This document shows, in pieces, positions 1 through 9,872 of a stretch of DNA of 52,510 bases. The notes under the pieces were generated by a model. That model searched no databases. It had not been told where the DNA came from and was given only the letters and a program-made list of their open reading frames with translations. Origin of the DNA: Anaerolineaceae bacterium (lineage in GTDB: Bacteria; Chloroflexota; Anaerolineae; Aggregatilineales; Phototrophicaceae). Location: NCBI GenBank assembly GCA_007693385.1, contig REDR01000044.1, forward strand, positions 1-52,510, given 5' to 3'. A program made the translations under genes and the position numbers. Every line of letters starts with the position of its first letter. Positions within the stretch are counted from its first letter, which is position 1.

Positions 1-100
1 CCAGAACCTCCCCCGCGATGTATTCATAATCGCCTTCAAGCTCCGCCACGTAGCGATCAAATTCCGCCGCCGTCATGAATTGCTTCAATCCTGTCACCAT
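1..100 (-). CDS. Uma2 family (DUF820) protein, 5' end only
   Basis: Reading the minus strand from ATG at 100 gives about 33 residues before the window edge. The start includes MTAAEFDRYV and then a Y-E-Y-I-A-G-E-V stretch, which is the usual opening of Uma2-family proteins (PD-(D/E)XK-like fold, putative endonucleases, common in Cyanobacteria and Chloroflexota). A GAGG lies about 10 bases before the ATG at 100; a second in-frame ATG at 76 (MTAAEF) is the other possible start. Only the N-terminal motif is visible, so the catalytic residues cannot be checked. The family assignment is from motif memory. Confidence 0.55.
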   Translation of the reverse strand, partial: MVTGLKQFMTAAEFDRYVAELEGDYEYIAGEVL

Positions 101-263
101 TTTTCAGCGCCTCATTCGTTTATCTCACCCGATTTTAGTATACCGTATCCGTCAACAGGCGGCGGCGCGTAAACTTCACATACGAGATTCACCCTAACGT
201 TATTTGAACCAAGCGCCAGCATCGCCTATAATCATAGGTGACGGTAGACAAAAAGGCATCAGC

Positions 264-1019
264 ATGTCAAAACACACGGACATCCACAAGACAGCCGTAG
301 ATGACGGCGAAGCGACAGACGAACAACACGCGCCGGAATTGCCGGTGATGGATGGCGCGGACGCCGACGAGGGCGACACGCCGCCCATCGCTAAGGAGTT
401 CATCCGGCGGGCGATCCAGATGCTTGAGGAAGACGAGTCGCAAGAACTCATCAAGCTGACGCGGGAGCGCATCCGCGAGCCGATTGAACCGCCGTGGCCG
501 CTAGAGCAATTCTTCAACGGCGACATTGATCTGGAAAGCGAGCTGGCGATGCGCTTCAGCAGTACGCCGGTGATGTCTACCATTAAAATACGCAAATTAG
601 GGGCGAACGCGGGGCGCAGTGTGGCGACGCTGACCACACAGGACGGCGCGGCGCAGGTCATCTTTGATGCGGACGCCGAAAGCCGCGCCTTGCAAGCGTC
701 ATTCACGCTCGGCTCGATGCTGTCGCTCCGTTTCGTCCTGCGCGATCTGGTAGATCGCACGCGCTGGCTCTCGTTAATGCGGCGCGATGGCGGCGGGCTG
801 GCTTTCCTGTGGGGATCGCGGCGCTGGGAAAAAGACTACATCATCTGCATCGCCCGCAAGTATTACACCATTTTCTACGCTTTTTCGCCCAATGGCCTCG
901 AGGCGGCGGCGCGATTGACGCCAGAGATCACCGGCAAACTGCTCAACTGGCTGGAAAAAGCGTGGGGGGCGGAAGAAGAAATCAAGCGCGACAACAAGCC
1001 CGATATGCTGACGTGGTGA
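264..1019 (+). CDS. Hypothetical protein, acidic N-terminus
   Basis: A 251-residue protein that I do not recognise. The open frame extends upstream to a TTG at 204, but ATG 264 is preceded by AAGG at good spacing and is preferred. The first 50 residues are rich in Asp/Glu/Ala and look disordered. The rest contains a charged helix region (AKEFIRRAIQMLEEDES) and a mixed alpha/beta C-terminal half with many aromatic residues. There is no signal peptide or membrane segment. It is followed by a terminator-like hairpin, so it is probably monocistronic. No function is proposed. Confidence 0.75.
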   Translation: MSKHTDIHKTAVDDGEATDEQHAPELPVMDGADADEGDTPPIAKEFIRRAIQMLEEDESQELIKLTRERIREPIEPPWPLEQFFNGDIDLESELAMRFSSTPVMSTIKIRKLGANAGRSVATLTTQDGAAQVIFDADAESRALQASFTLGSMLSLRFVLRDLVDRTRWLSLMRRDGGGLAFLWGSRRWEKDYIICIARKYYTIFYAFSPNGLEAAARLTPEITGKLLNWLEKAWGAEEEIKRDNKPDMLTW

Positions 1020-1052
1020 GCGTACATTCACCCGCTCAGATTTTCAAACGTG

Positions 1053-1077
1053 GCGGCCATCGTGCCGCTTTTATTTT
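1053..1077 (+). terminator. Intrinsic terminator after the 264-1019 gene
   Basis: Arms GCGGC (1053-1057) and GCCGC (1064-1068) enclose a 6-base loop and are followed by TTTTATTTT. It lies 34 bases after the stop codon and before the next gene. Confidence 0.6.
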
Positions 1078-1121
1078 GTGATGTATCGTAAACGATGAAT
1101 CGTAAACATTGAGGAGAAGGC

Positions 1122-3173
1122 ATGAATCGCTTAAAAGACCAGACCAGCCCGTATCTCAAACAGCATGAAAATAATCCGGTAGATTGGTACCCGTGGGGCG
1201 AAGAAGCATTCCAGCACGCCCGCGAGCAGAATAAGCCGATCCTGTTGAGCGTTGGCTATAGCGCCTGTCACTGGTGCCATGTGATGGCGCACGAGAGCTT
1301 TGAGCATGAAGAAACCGCGCAGATCATGAACGCGCTGTATATCAACGTAAAAGTTGACCGCGAAGAGCGCCCCGACGTAGACGCGATCTATATGGAAGCG
1401 GTGCAGGCCTTAACCGGAAGCGGCGGCTGGCCGATGACCGTCTTTCTGTTGCCGGATGGTCGGCCATTTTTCGGCGGCACGTACTTCCCGCTAGAGCCGC
1501 GCATGGGCATGTCATCGTTCCGGCAGATATTGCACCGCGTCCATGATGCTTACGTCAACCGCTACAGCGGGATAGAAGCCGCCGCCAGAGGATTAACCGA
1601 ACGGCTCAAGCGCGATTTATTTCAAGGTGGCGGTGATGCCGACATGCTGAACGACGATCTGCTCGAAGTGGCGATCACGCAGATGACGACCAGCTTTGAC
1701 CGCAACAACGGCGGATTCGGCGGCGCACCCAAGTTCCCGCAACCGATGGGGCTGGAATTTCTATTGCGGCAACACGCCCGCACCGGCGATGTGAGCGCGT
1801 TACGGATGGTGACGCATACGCTGTATAAGATGGCGCGGGGCGGCATCTACGACCAGATCGGCGGCGGGTTCGCCCGTTATAGCGTCGATGCGCTGTGGCT
1901 GGTGCCGCACTTCGAGAAGATGCTATACGACAACGCGCAACTGAGCCGCGTCTATCTGCACGCATGGCAGGCCACCGGCGACGACTTCCTGAAGCGCATC
2001 GCGGAGGAAGTGTACGACTACATCCTGCGCGAAATGACCGCGCCGGAGGGCGGATTTTACAGCGCCACCGACGCCGACAGCGAAGGCGAAGAGGGTAAAT
2101 TCTTCGTGTGGACGGCGGAGGAAATCGCCGAGTTGTTGAATGCCGACGATTATCGGATCGCCGTCGCATACTGGGACATCAGCGCCACCGGCAATTTTGA
2201 GGGCAAGAGCATCTTATATGTGCCGGAGGACGACGAGACTATCGCCGACGAATTGGACATCAGCGTTGCCGCGTTGCAGGAGCGCATCGCGGCGATCAAA
2301 GATACGTTGTACGCGGCGCGGACGCATCGCGTGCATCCGGCGCTGGACGACAAAATATTGAGCGCGTGGAACGGCTTGATGCTGGCGAGTCTGGCGGAGG
2401 CCGCCCGCGTGCTGGAACGCGACGATTACCGGCAAGCGGCCATCCGTTGCGCCGAGTTTCTGCTGGCGAATCTGCGGACGGCGGAAGGCCGACTGTTACG
2501 CACCTACAAGGACGGTCACGCCAAGCTGAACGGCTATCTGGAAGACTACGCCAACATGATCGACGCGCTGATCGAGATGTATCAACTGACGTTCGATCCG
2601 CGCTGGTTCACCGCCGCCTGTGAATTGGCCGACGCGACGCTGACGCACTTCGCCGCGCCGGAAGGCGGCTTTTACGATACCAGCGACGATCATGAGGTGC
2701 TGGTGGTGCGCCCGCGCTCGGTGCAGGATAACGCGACGCCATCCGGCAATAGCATGATCGTGCATCAATTGTTGCGGTTGGCGGCGTATACCGGCGAAGC
2801 CCGCTATGAACAGGCCGCCCGTGACGCGCTGGGGCTACTGGCCGAACTGTTCAAACACTATCCGCAAGCGTTCGGCGAGGCGCTGAACGCGGTATCGTTG
2901 ATCGTCGCCGGTATGCACGAAGTCGCCATCATCGGCGATCCGCAGGCGGACGACACCCGCCAGCTATTGCGCGTGTTGCATGAGACGTATCGCCCGCATC
3001 TGGTGATCGCGCTGAGCGAAACCGGCGCGGGCGAGGATGCCGCCGTGCCGCTATTGCGCGGGCGCGACGAACGCGATAACATGCCGACTGCGTATGTCTG
3101 CCGCCGTTTCGCGTGCCAGTTGCCGGTTCACACGGCGGACGATCTGCGCCAGCAATTGAGCAGTGAGCAGTGA
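1122..3173 (+). CDS. YyaL/SSP411-type protein: DUF255 thioredoxin-fold plus (alpha/alpha)6 barrel
   Basis: 683 residues, close to full length for the YyaL / spermatogenesis-associated protein 20 family. The N-terminal DUF255 part has the family signature [13 protein letters not shown] (18-30) and a redox-like C-H-W-C motif (C49-C52) within [16 protein letters not shown]. The C-terminal two thirds resemble an N-acylglucosamine 2-epimerase-like helical barrel ([37 protein letters not shown]). The biochemical role of the family is not firmly established; in some annotations it is a thioredoxin-domain protein. GAGGAG sits 7 to 12 bases before the ATG, so the start is secure. The next gene starts shortly after the stop, suggesting co-transcription. 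Confidence 0.9.
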   Translation: MNRLKDQTSPYLKQHENNPVDWYPWGEEAFQHAREQNKPILLSVGYSACHWCHVMAHESFEHEETAQIMNALYINVKVDREERPDVDAIYMEAVQALTGSGGWPMTVFLLPDGRPFFGGTYFPLEPRMGMSSFRQILHRVHDAYVNRYSGIEAAARGLTERLKRDLFQGGGDADMLNDDLLEVAITQMTTSFDRNNGGFGGAPKFPQPMGLEFLLRQHARTGDVSALRMVTHTLYKMARGGIYDQIGGGFARYSVDALWLVPHFEKMLYDNAQLSRVYLHAWQATGDDFLKRIAEEVYDYILREMTAPEGGFYSATDADSEGEEGKFFVWTAEEIAELLNADDYRIAVAYWDISATGNFEGKSILYVPEDDETIADELDISVAALQERIAAIKDTLYAARTHRVHPALDDKILSAWNGLMLASLAEAARVLERDDYRQAAIRCAEFLLANLRTAEGRLLRTYKDGHAKLNGYLEDYANMIDALIEMYQLTFDPRWFTAACELADATLTHFAAPEGGFYDTSDDHEVLVVRPRSVQDNATPSGNSMIVHQLLRLAAYTGEARYEQAARDALGLLAELFKHYPQAFGEALNAVSLIVAGMHEVAIIGDPQADDTRQLLRVLHETYRPHLVIALSETGAGEDAAVPLLRGRDERDNMPTAYVCRRFACQLPVHTADDLRQQLSSEQ

Positions 3174-3219
3174 ACGAACGACTGCGTACATAGACCAGAC
3201 ATCAAATCAGGGGGACGAC

Positions 3220-4509
3220 ATGCCAGACGCCGCAAAAATCGAGGCGACTATCCGCGCCAATCGCTTGTTAAAGTTACCGGTCGCGTGGGACGACGAAATC
3301 ATTTATCCGTACTACGACGGGCTTTCGATCATGAACGTGTCGCGCTCGGTGTTGAATCTGCTGGGTGTGACGACCTCAGCGCCACTCAGCGCCGATGTGT
3401 GGGACGGGACACCGCCGGACGTAGACCGCGTGGTGTTGATCGTGCTGGATGGGCTGGGCTATCAGTTTTTGCATAACCTGTGCGCGGAGGATGCCACCGT
3501 CGCCGCCATTGTCGCTGATCTGACCGGCGGGCACGGCATCGCGCCGTTAACGTCCGTCGCGCCCAGCACCACCGCCGCCGCCCTGCCCGCTTACTGGTTG
3601 GCGCAACCGCCGGGCAGAAGCGGCATGTTGGGCACGGTGCAGTTTTTGCGTCAGCCGTCACTGCTGGCGGATATTCTGTTCTTCCGTCCGGCGGAGGGCG
3701 GCCACCCGCACGGCTCGCTGGAATCGTGGGGCGTGGATGCGGAGCAGTTCGTCACTCTGCCGACAGTCGCCAACCAGCTCAACGCGGTGGATGTGCCGGT
3801 GCATATCATGGTAGATCGGGCGCTGTTTGGCTCTGGCCTGTCGAAGATCATGCATCGCGGGAACGTGAACAGCGCCCTGCATCTGGGACAGAGCGATCTC
3901 TACCTGCGGCTGGCCGGATTACTGCGCGACACCGCCGGTCAGCGCTGTTACATCAGCGCGTACAATCCGGCATTCGATAGCGTCTCGCACGCTTACGGCG
4001 CGGATTCCTTGCAGGCCAAACACGAAGCGCGGATGCAGTTACAGAATCTGCACGCCGTCCTGCGTGATCCGGCCAACGGCCACGACGGGCGCACGCTGGT
4101 GATGATCGCGGCGGATCACGGCCACGCCGACGCGCCGAACCTGCTAGACATCCAGCGCGACGCGGCCTACGCGCCACTCACCGACGCGATGCGCTGTAAC
4201 TTCGGCGCGGAGGAACGGCTGGCTTATCTGTATCTGCGCGAAGGCACAAAAGCGGCAGTCATCGACTTCCTGCGCGAGACTCTGGCGGATCGCGTGGCGT
4301 GGGTGACGCGGGAGGAGGCGTTAGCCGCCGGATTATTCGGCACGGGCGATCTACACGCGGAGATCAGTCATCGCGTCGGCGATTTGATCGCGATTCCGCG
4401 CATGGGCACGCGCTTGATGGCCGCGCCGCATACCGCCCGCATGGTCAGCGCACACGGCGGGCTATCATCACGGGAGATGATGGTGCCGCTTCTATGGCAC
4501 ACGATTTAA
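3220..4509 (+). CDS. Alkaline phosphatase superfamily phosphodiesterase / nucleotide pyrophosphatase
   Basis: 429 residues. The superfamily metal site is visible: VVLIVLDGLG with Asp77, a nucleophile region VAPSTTAAALP around Thr117/118, a serine/histidine-rich stretch, and IAADHGHAD late in the protein as the second metal-binding Asp-His pair. This fits PF01663-type phosphodiesterases/nucleotide pyrophosphatases acting on phosphoester substrates; the substrate cannot be told. The frame is open from a GTG at 3163 that overlaps the preceding gene, but ATG 3220 has a strong GGGGGA ribosome site and is chosen. There is no signal peptide, so the enzyme is probably cytoplasmic. Confidence 0.85.
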   Translation: MPDAAKIEATIRANRLLKLPVAWDDEIIYPYYDGLSIMNVSRSVLNLLGVTTSAPLSADVWDGTPPDVDRVVLIVLDGLGYQFLHNLCAEDATVAAIVADLTGGHGIAPLTSVAPSTTAAALPAYWLAQPPGRSGMLGTVQFLRQPSLLADILFFRPAEGGHPHGSLESWGVDAEQFVTLPTVANQLNAVDVPVHIMVDRALFGSGLSKIMHRGNVNSALHLGQSDLYLRLAGLLRDTAGQRCYISAYNPAFDSVSHAYGADSLQAKHEARMQLQNLHAVLRDPANGHDGRTLVMIAADHGHADAPNLLDIQRDAAYAPLTDAMRCNFGAEERLAYLYLREGTKAAVIDFLRETLADRVAWVTREEALAAGLFGTGDLHAEISHRVGDLIAIPRMGTRLMAAPHTARMVSAHGGLSSREMMVPLLWHTI

Positions 4510-4534
4510 GACGTAGTAAGGAACACTGAATCAA

Positions 4535-5872
4535 ATGGAACAACAATTAACCGACGGACTGGTGATGCGGACGTTAAGCGCCGGATACGCGGACGACGCG
4601 GCACAGTTGCCGGATTTCTACGTGCGCGTTTTCAGCGAAGACGAGAGCGACCCGCATCCGGAATTTCTGGGAGAATGGACACACGACTTGATCGGCGGGA
4701 CACACCCGACGCTGACGCCGGATGATGTGTGGTGCGTGGTCGATCAACAGCGCGATGATAAAGTCGTGTCGGCGCTGTTACTCATCCCGCAGACATGGCG
4801 CTATGGTGATGTCGCCTTCGGGCTGGGGCGCGTGGAGCTAGTCGCCACTGACGCGCAATATCGCCATAAAGGGCTGGTGCGGCGCATGTTCGGCGCTTTG
4901 CACGAACGGAGCGCGGCGCTCGGCCATCTGGCGCAGGGCATCACCGGCATCCCGCACTATTACCGCCGTTTCGGGTATGGCATGTCGTTGCCGTTGGGCT
5001 ATCGCTGGGAGATCGCGTTCGCGCATGTGCCGGAGCGCAAAGCGGGCGAAGCGCCGCGCTTCAGCTTGCGTGCGGCCACCGTCCACGACGCGCCGCAAAT
5101 CGCAGAGTGGGACGCGGCGGACGGTCAACGCGGGTTGTTGAGCGTGGTGCGGACGGCGGACGATTGGCGCTACGAAATCACCGGCAAGCGCGATGAGTCC
5201 ATCGTGCGCTGGGATGTGTTGATAATCCAGCAGAACACGCCGACTCCGCGTGATGTCGGCTACGTCATCGCCCGCAAGGTGCGCGGTGCGCGGGTGGTAC
5301 AGGTCTATCAATACGTGATGGGCGATGAATCGTCGTATCTGGCGACATTCGATGATGTATTGCGCGGTCTGGTGGCGCACGGCGAAAGCATGACCGCCGA
5401 CGGCGATAAACCGGCGGGACTCATCAGCTTTTCCAGCGATATATCGGCGGCGATTGACACGCTAGCACGTAAGACCGGCGGCAGGTCGATCAATCCGCTT
5501 TACGCATGGTATATGCGCGTGCCGGATTTAGGCGCGTTTCTGCGCCACGTCGCGCCGGTGCTGGAACGGCGGCTGGTCGGTTCGGCGGCGCATCGCTTCG
5601 ACGGCGAAATCAAGCTGAGTTTCTACGATAGAAGCGGCCTGCTGTTGCGCTTCGCTGATGGGCGGCTGAAAGCGGCGGAGACGGTGCAGATTGGCGATGA
5701 GCGTGTGAACGGAGCGCTGGCCTATGATATGTTTCTCAATTTGATATTCGGGATGCACAGCCTGCGCGAGATTCAAACGGTCTTGCCGGAGTGCTGGCTA
5801 GATAAGACGGCGCACACCGTCATAGAGGCGATCTTCCCGCAGGGGCGTGCGCTGGTGTATCCGCGTGGATGA
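4535..5872 (+). CDS. Eis-like GNAT N-acetyltransferase
   Basis: 445 residues with the three-part build of the Eis (enhanced intracellular survival) family. An N-terminal GNAT domain carries the acetyl-CoA loop region VELVATDAQYRHKGLVRRMF (about 108-127) and the family hallmark GITGIPHYYRRFGYGMSL. A second GNAT-like domain follows, and the C-terminal about 110 residues resemble the sterol-carrier-like SCP2 fold (VNGALAYDMFLNLIFGMHSLREI). Eis enzymes acetylate amines, including aminoglycosides in mycobacteria; the substrate here is unknown. It starts 25 bases after the phosphodiesterase stop, so the two probably share an mRNA. Confidence 0.85.
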   Translation: MEQQLTDGLVMRTLSAGYADDAAQLPDFYVRVFSEDESDPHPEFLGEWTHDLIGGTHPTLTPDDVWCVVDQQRDDKVVSALLLIPQTWRYGDVAFGLGRVELVATDAQYRHKGLVRRMFGALHERSAALGHLAQGITGIPHYYRRFGYGMSLPLGYRWEIAFAHVPERKAGEAPRFSLRAATVHDAPQIAEWDAADGQRGLLSVVRTADDWRYEITGKRDESIVRWDVLIIQQNTPTPRDVGYVIARKVRGARVVQVYQYVMGDESSYLATFDDVLRGLVAHGESMTADGDKPAGLISFSSDISAAIDTLARKTGGRSINPLYAWYMRVPDLGAFLRHVAPVLERRLVGSAAHRFDGEIKLSFYDRSGLLLRFADGRLKAAETVQIGDERVNGALAYDMFLNLIFGMHSLREIQTVLPECWLDKTAHTVIEAIFPQGRALVYPRG

Positions 5873-5885
5873 TGGACGGTCAATC

Positions 5886-6353
5886 ATGACAGGACGACAA
5901 AAACCGCAAGACGATTTCCGCCATATCCTGCTGACGGTGGTCGGCGGGGCTTACACGGCGGCGGGCTATCATCTGGACGAGCGTCCGGTGCAGTGGGCGG
6001 GCGGGCGTTTTCGCTTCGTCAAGGCGCTGGATGATGGCGAATACGGCATCATCGAATATCAATTGCTGGCCTATGTCGATACGGAATGGTCAGCCCGCCA
6101 GCCGTCGCGCTTTAAGGTGACGTTGCGCCGAAGCGCGACGCCAGAAAGCAGAGGCGGCTATCAACGCGACCTGAGCGCATTGGTGGTTGAGGATTTCGGC
6201 GTGGCGATCCTGCCGAGCGCCGATCACTGGTGGACGTATCAAAATACGGAAACGCTGGGCAAAGCGCTACTAGAGGCCGGTCATCTGGTCATCGGTTACG
6301 GCATCCCGTTTCTGGCGGGCGACCTGAAACCGGATACATCAAACGACGGGTGA
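5886..6353 (+). CDS. Hypothetical protein, 155 aa
   Basis: A small soluble protein of unknown function. The open frame runs back to GTG 5847, overlapping the Eis-like gene, but ATG 5886 gives no overlap and is preferred, although its ribosome site is weak. There are no cysteines, membrane segments or recognisable motifs; the composition is mixed alpha/beta with several Tyr/Trp (ADHWWTYQN near residue 115). The 13-base gap after the Eis-like gene suggests translational coupling in the same operon. Confidence 0.7.
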   Translation: MTGRQKPQDDFRHILLTVVGGAYTAAGYHLDERPVQWAGGRFRFVKALDDGEYGIIEYQLLAYVDTEWSARQPSRFKVTLRRSATPESRGGYQRDLSALVVEDFGVAILPSADHWWTYQNTETLGKALLEAGHLVIGYGIPFLAGDLKPDTSNDG

Positions 6354-6360
6354 ACGTCGG

Positions 6361-6390
6361 TTGTAACGGCGGCCTAATGCTTGATAAAAT
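6361..6390 (+). promoter_or_regulatory. Possible promoter for the lytic transglycosylase lipoprotein
   Basis: TTGTAA (6361-6366) and TAAAAT (6385-6390) are separated by 18 bases. The -10 hexamer ends 7 bases before the ATG at 6398, which would put transcription start at or next to the start codon. Matches to consensus are partial. Confidence 0.35.
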
Positions 6391-6397
6391 CGGGCGT

Positions 6398-8848
6398 ATG
6401 AAACGACATCTTATCTTACTGTTCGCTATGCTGATGCTCCCTTTGCTATCCGCCTGCGCGGGTGATGAGGCGGAGATCGTCTATATCGTGGTGCCGAATG
6501 ACAATGCCGCCAATGCGCCCGCAGATGCCGCCGCAAGCGCGGATGCCGTGCCGCAAATGGTACAAAATGCGCCACAGGCCACCCCCACCCCCGACATTCC
6601 ACCGGAAATCACGTTGCAAATCGGGGATCGCTTCTCGCGTGATGGCCGCTTTGAAAACGCGGTCTACACCTATCAGATCATACTGGACGGCGGGGAAGCG
6701 ATCAGCGCGGAAATCCGCGCCGCCGCCGCGTATAACATGGCACAGGCCGCCCTGCGCGAAGGGCTTTTTGATTATGCGGTCAATGCGCTGAATAATTTGA
6801 TGGCGATTGCGCCGGATGATTACCGCAGTGTGCTGGCCTATTTCCTGCGCGGTGATGCTCATTCCGGGCTGGGGATGTGGGCGGAGGCGGTGGACGATTA
6901 CCGCCAGTATTTAACCTTGCGTCCGGGCGTCATCGACAGTTACGCCTATGAGCGCATCGGCGACGCGCTGATTAACCTCAACCAGTTCGACGCCGCGCTA
7001 GAAAGCTACGAGAACGCGACGCAAGCGACGCGAAGCCGCATCCCGCAGGCGGCACTCATGGAGAAGGTCGCCAACCTGCACCGCCTCAACGGGAATACAT
7101 CGCGGGCGGTGGCGCAATATGACGGCATACTGGAATTCGCGCAGACGTTCAACTATCGCGCTAGCATCGAATTGATGGCGGCGCAGACGCTACTGAACGC
7201 GGGCGACGATGCGGGCGGTCTGGCGCGGATGGCGCGGCTGTTCGGCGAATATCAGGGCGCACCCGCCGCGTATGAGGCGATGCTGACTCTGCTGGAAAAC
7301 GGCATCGAACTGAGCGGGGACGCGGTAGGACAGACGTACTTCATCGCCGGACGCTATGAGGACGCCATCGACGCCTTCAACCGCTTCACGACGGAGGTCG
7401 CGCTGACGGAAATTCCGCCGCGCCTGTATATACAACTGGGGCAAGCGTACCGCGCCGCCGGTAACTTCGACGCGGCACGGGTGGCCTTCCGCACCGTCAC
7501 CGAGCAATTCTCCAACGATCCGCTATTCGGCGATGCTCTGCTGGAAGGCGGGCGCACCTACTTCATGCAGGACGACATCCCCTCCGCGATTGAGCGCTAT
7601 CTGTTCATCGCGGATACATACGGCTATCTAGAGGCGACGGCGGCGGAAGCGCTATGGCGGGCGGCTTACCTGCATAATACCAACGACAACACGCCGGAAG
7701 CGCGGGTGCTGTTCACGCGGTTGGCGCAGACCTACCCGAACAGTGAGCAAGCGCGTAGCGGCCTGAGCATCGCGGCCAATACCGCCGTCCGCAACGATCA
7801 AGCGCCACTGGCCGAGACGCTGTTCGCGCAATTGGCGACACTGGCCGAAGGCACAGAACGCGCCGACGCCTATCTGAATCTGGGGCGGCTGGCGCTGGAG
7901 CGCGGCGACGCGCAGACCGCACGCGATGCGCTGGAAAACACGATAGCCGCCGCGCCGGACTCGTTCTTCAGCGCCCGCGCCCGTGACCTGATGGCGGGGC
8001 GTGATCCGTTCACGCCGCCCGCGACGCTGGTCTGGCGCTTCGATGATGTGGCGGAAATCACGGCGGCGGAGGATTGGCTGAGGGCGCAATTCAACATCAC
8101 GCAGGCGGGCGCGTTGTGGCCGTTAGCGGCAGAACTGGAAGCCGATCCGCGCCTGATTCGCGGGCGCGAACTGTGGGCGGTGGGCGCGTTCAACGAAGCC
8201 CGCATCGAGTTCAACGACATCATCAGCGAATATTCGGCGGACGGGCTGGCGTCGTATCAGCTAGCGATGGCGACGCGCAATATCGGCGCGTACCGGCCAT
8301 CCATCGCGGCGGCGGCTAACGTCATCATTCAATCCGACGTGGCGACGCTGGACGCGCCGCCGTTCATCGCTCGCCTGCGCTATCCGGCTTATTATGGCGA
8401 AGAAGTGCGCCGCATCACCGCCGAATACGGCATTGATCCCCTGCTGATGCTGTCGCTGATCCGGCATGAAAGCCTATTCGACACTTACGCCACCGCCGCC
8501 GCCGATGAGAAAGGCTTGACGCAGGTCGTACCGGCGACGGCGGCCTATATCGCGGAGCAATTGAACTGGCGTGACTATCAGCACCGCGACCTTTTCCGCC
8601 CGCACGCCGGAATCGAGTTCGGCGCGTTCTATCTGGCGGAGCAACTGAACCGCTTCGGCGGCAATGTGTACGCGGCGCTCGGCGGCTACAATGCCGGGCC
8701 GGGACGGGCGATCAACTGGCTGGAATTATCCGACAACGATAATGCCGATCGCTTCATGGCGAGCATCACCATCAACTCGACGCGGCAATACATCCAGATG
8801 ATTTACAATAATTACGCGATGTATCGTGTTCTCTACGGCGCAGATTAG
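6398..8848 (+). CDS. TPR-repeat lytic murein transglycosylase, lipoprotein (Slt70-like)
   Basis: 816 residues from ATG 6398. The N-terminus is a lipoprotein signal peptide (MKRHLILLFAMLMLPLLSAC, lipobox LSAC with Cys20). A Pro/Ala-rich linker follows, then a long run of TPR-type helices, and a C-terminal SLT domain with the catalytic Glu691 in LIRHES, a KGLTQVVPATA segment and the family YNAGPGRAINW motif. It should cleave peptidoglycan glycan strands to 1,6-anhydro products while anchored to a membrane. The frame is open upstream to 6230 inside the previous gene, but only ATG 6377 or 6398 make sense and 6398 starts exactly at the signal peptide. No Shine-Dalgarno is visible. Confidence 0.88.
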   Translation: MKRHLILLFAMLMLPLLSACAGDEAEIVYIVVPNDNAANAPADAAASADAVPQMVQNAPQATPTPDIPPEITLQIGDRFSRDGRFENAVYTYQIILDGGEAISAEIRAAAAYNMAQAALREGLFDYAVNALNNLMAIAPDDYRSVLAYFLRGDAHSGLGMWAEAVDDYRQYLTLRPGVIDSYAYERIGDALINLNQFDAALESYENATQATRSRIPQAALMEKVANLHRLNGNTSRAVAQYDGILEFAQTFNYRASIELMAAQTLLNAGDDAGGLARMARLFGEYQGAPAAYEAMLTLLENGIELSGDAVGQTYFIAGRYEDAIDAFNRFTTEVALTEIPPRLYIQLGQAYRAAGNFDAARVAFRTVTEQFSNDPLFGDALLEGGRTYFMQDDIPSAIERYLFIADTYGYLEATAAEALWRAAYLHNTNDNTPEARVLFTRLAQTYPNSEQARSGLSIAANTAVRNDQAPLAETLFAQLATLAEGTERADAYLNLGRLALERGDAQTARDALENTIAAAPDSFFSARARDLMAGRDPFTPPATLVWRFDDVAEITAAEDWLRAQFNITQAGALWPLAAELEADPRLIRGRELWAVGAFNEARIEFNDIISEYSADGLASYQLAMATRNIGAYRPSIAAAANVIIQSDVATLDAPPFIARLRYPAYYGEEVRRITAEYGIDPLLMLSLIRHESLFDTYATAAADEKGLTQVVPATAAYIAEQLNWRDYQHRDLFRPHAGIEFGAFYLAEQLNRFGGNVYAALGGYNAGPGRAINWLELSDNDNADRFMASITINSTRQYIQMIYNNYAMYRVLYGAD

Positions 8849-8955
8849 CGCCCGCGCTGGGCGTGGATAATTTTATAAAATCGCATCATTGCGCCGCTAT
8901 CCGTCATCGCACGGGGGAAATAACAGACGAAAATTATTCATCTTATGGGGGGATT

Positions 8956-9816
8956 ATGTACCAACTAGGCGACATGACATTGCATCTCATCAACGACGGA
9001 ATCACGATGGCCGATCCGGGCGGGCCGTTCGGACTGGTGCCGCGTGTGCTGTATCGCCGCTACTTCGAGCCGAACGCGGATTTCCTCATTCCGATGACGC
9101 TCCATAACCTGCTGGTGGAATCCGGCGGTCAGCGCATCCTGATTGATACCGGATTGGGCGATAAGCTGACCGAGAAGGACATCCAGCGCTGGGGACTGCA
9201 ACGCCCACAGGGGACGTTGACCGACGCGCTGGCGCGGCTGAATCTGACGCCGGACGACATCGACATCGTGATCGACACGCATCTGCACGGCGATCATTGC
9301 GCGGGGAATACGATCATCACGGCGGAGGGCGTCGTGCCCGCCTTCCCGAACGCGCAGTACGTGACGCAACGGCGCGAATATGAGGACGCCATCCGGCCTA
9401 ACGAGCGCACCGCCGCGACGTATCACAGCGTTAACTGGGATGTGTTGATGCAAAACGGGCAAATGCGCCTATTAGATGGCGATACGGTCATCGCGCCCGG
9501 CATCACCGGCGTGGTGACGCCCGGCCACACGCCGGGACACATGAGCGTTAAGCTGGAAAGCGACGGCCAGCACGCGCTATTCGTGTGCGATATGGCGTCG
9601 TATGCGGTGCATTTCGAGCGTCTGGCGTGGATGACCGCCTACGATGTCGAGCCGCTTGTCACGCTGGAAACCAAACGGCGCTGGCAAGCGTGGGCGCTGG
9701 AACACGACGCCCTGCTGATCTTCCCGCACGATCCCCAACGTCCGGCGGGACGGTTGCGCCAGGACGCCAGTAGCGGCAAGATGGCGCTGGAAACCGTCGC
9801 CATGCCGTATGCGTAG
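8956..9816 (+). CDS. MBL-fold metallo-hydrolase
   Basis: 286 residues. The metal-binding motif T-H-L-H-G-D-H-C starts at His109, and GHTPGHMSV supplies the next histidine; the CDMASYAVH and FPHD segments give the remaining ligands. The overall pattern resembles the AHL-lactonase/quorum-quenching branch of the metallo-beta-lactamase superfamily, but the substrate cannot be assigned. The frame is open from 8863, but ATG 8956 has a run of six Gs at ideal spacing and begins a normal family N-terminus. The gene converges on the next one, with a palindrome between them. Confidence 0.85.
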   Translation: MYQLGDMTLHLINDGITMADPGGPFGLVPRVLYRRYFEPNADFLIPMTLHNLLVESGGQRILIDTGLGDKLTEKDIQRWGLQRPQGTLTDALARLNLTPDDIDIVIDTHLHGDHCAGNTIITAEGVVPAFPNAQYVTQRREYEDAIRPNERTAATYHSVNWDVLMQNGQMRLLDGDTVIAPGITGVVTPGHTPGHMSVKLESDGQHALFVCDMASYAVHFERLAWMTAYDVEPLVTLETKRRWQAWALEHDALLIFPHDPQRPAGRLRQDASSGKMALETVAMPYA

Positions 9817-9849
9817 GGGCGATCAGGGCGCAATATATTGCGCCCCTAC
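9813..9849. repeat. Intergenic palindrome, family A (GCAAT core)
   Basis: GGGCGCAATATATTGCGCCC at 9826-9845 is a perfect 20-base palindrome. Outer arms GTAGGGGC (9813-9820) and GCCCCTAC (9842-9849) are also complementary and give an alternative longer hairpin. It overlaps the stop of the MBL gene and separates two convergent genes, so it could act as a bidirectional terminator. Confidence 0.8.
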
Positions 9850-9872
9850 ACGTTTTCGTCTGGATTGTTTCG

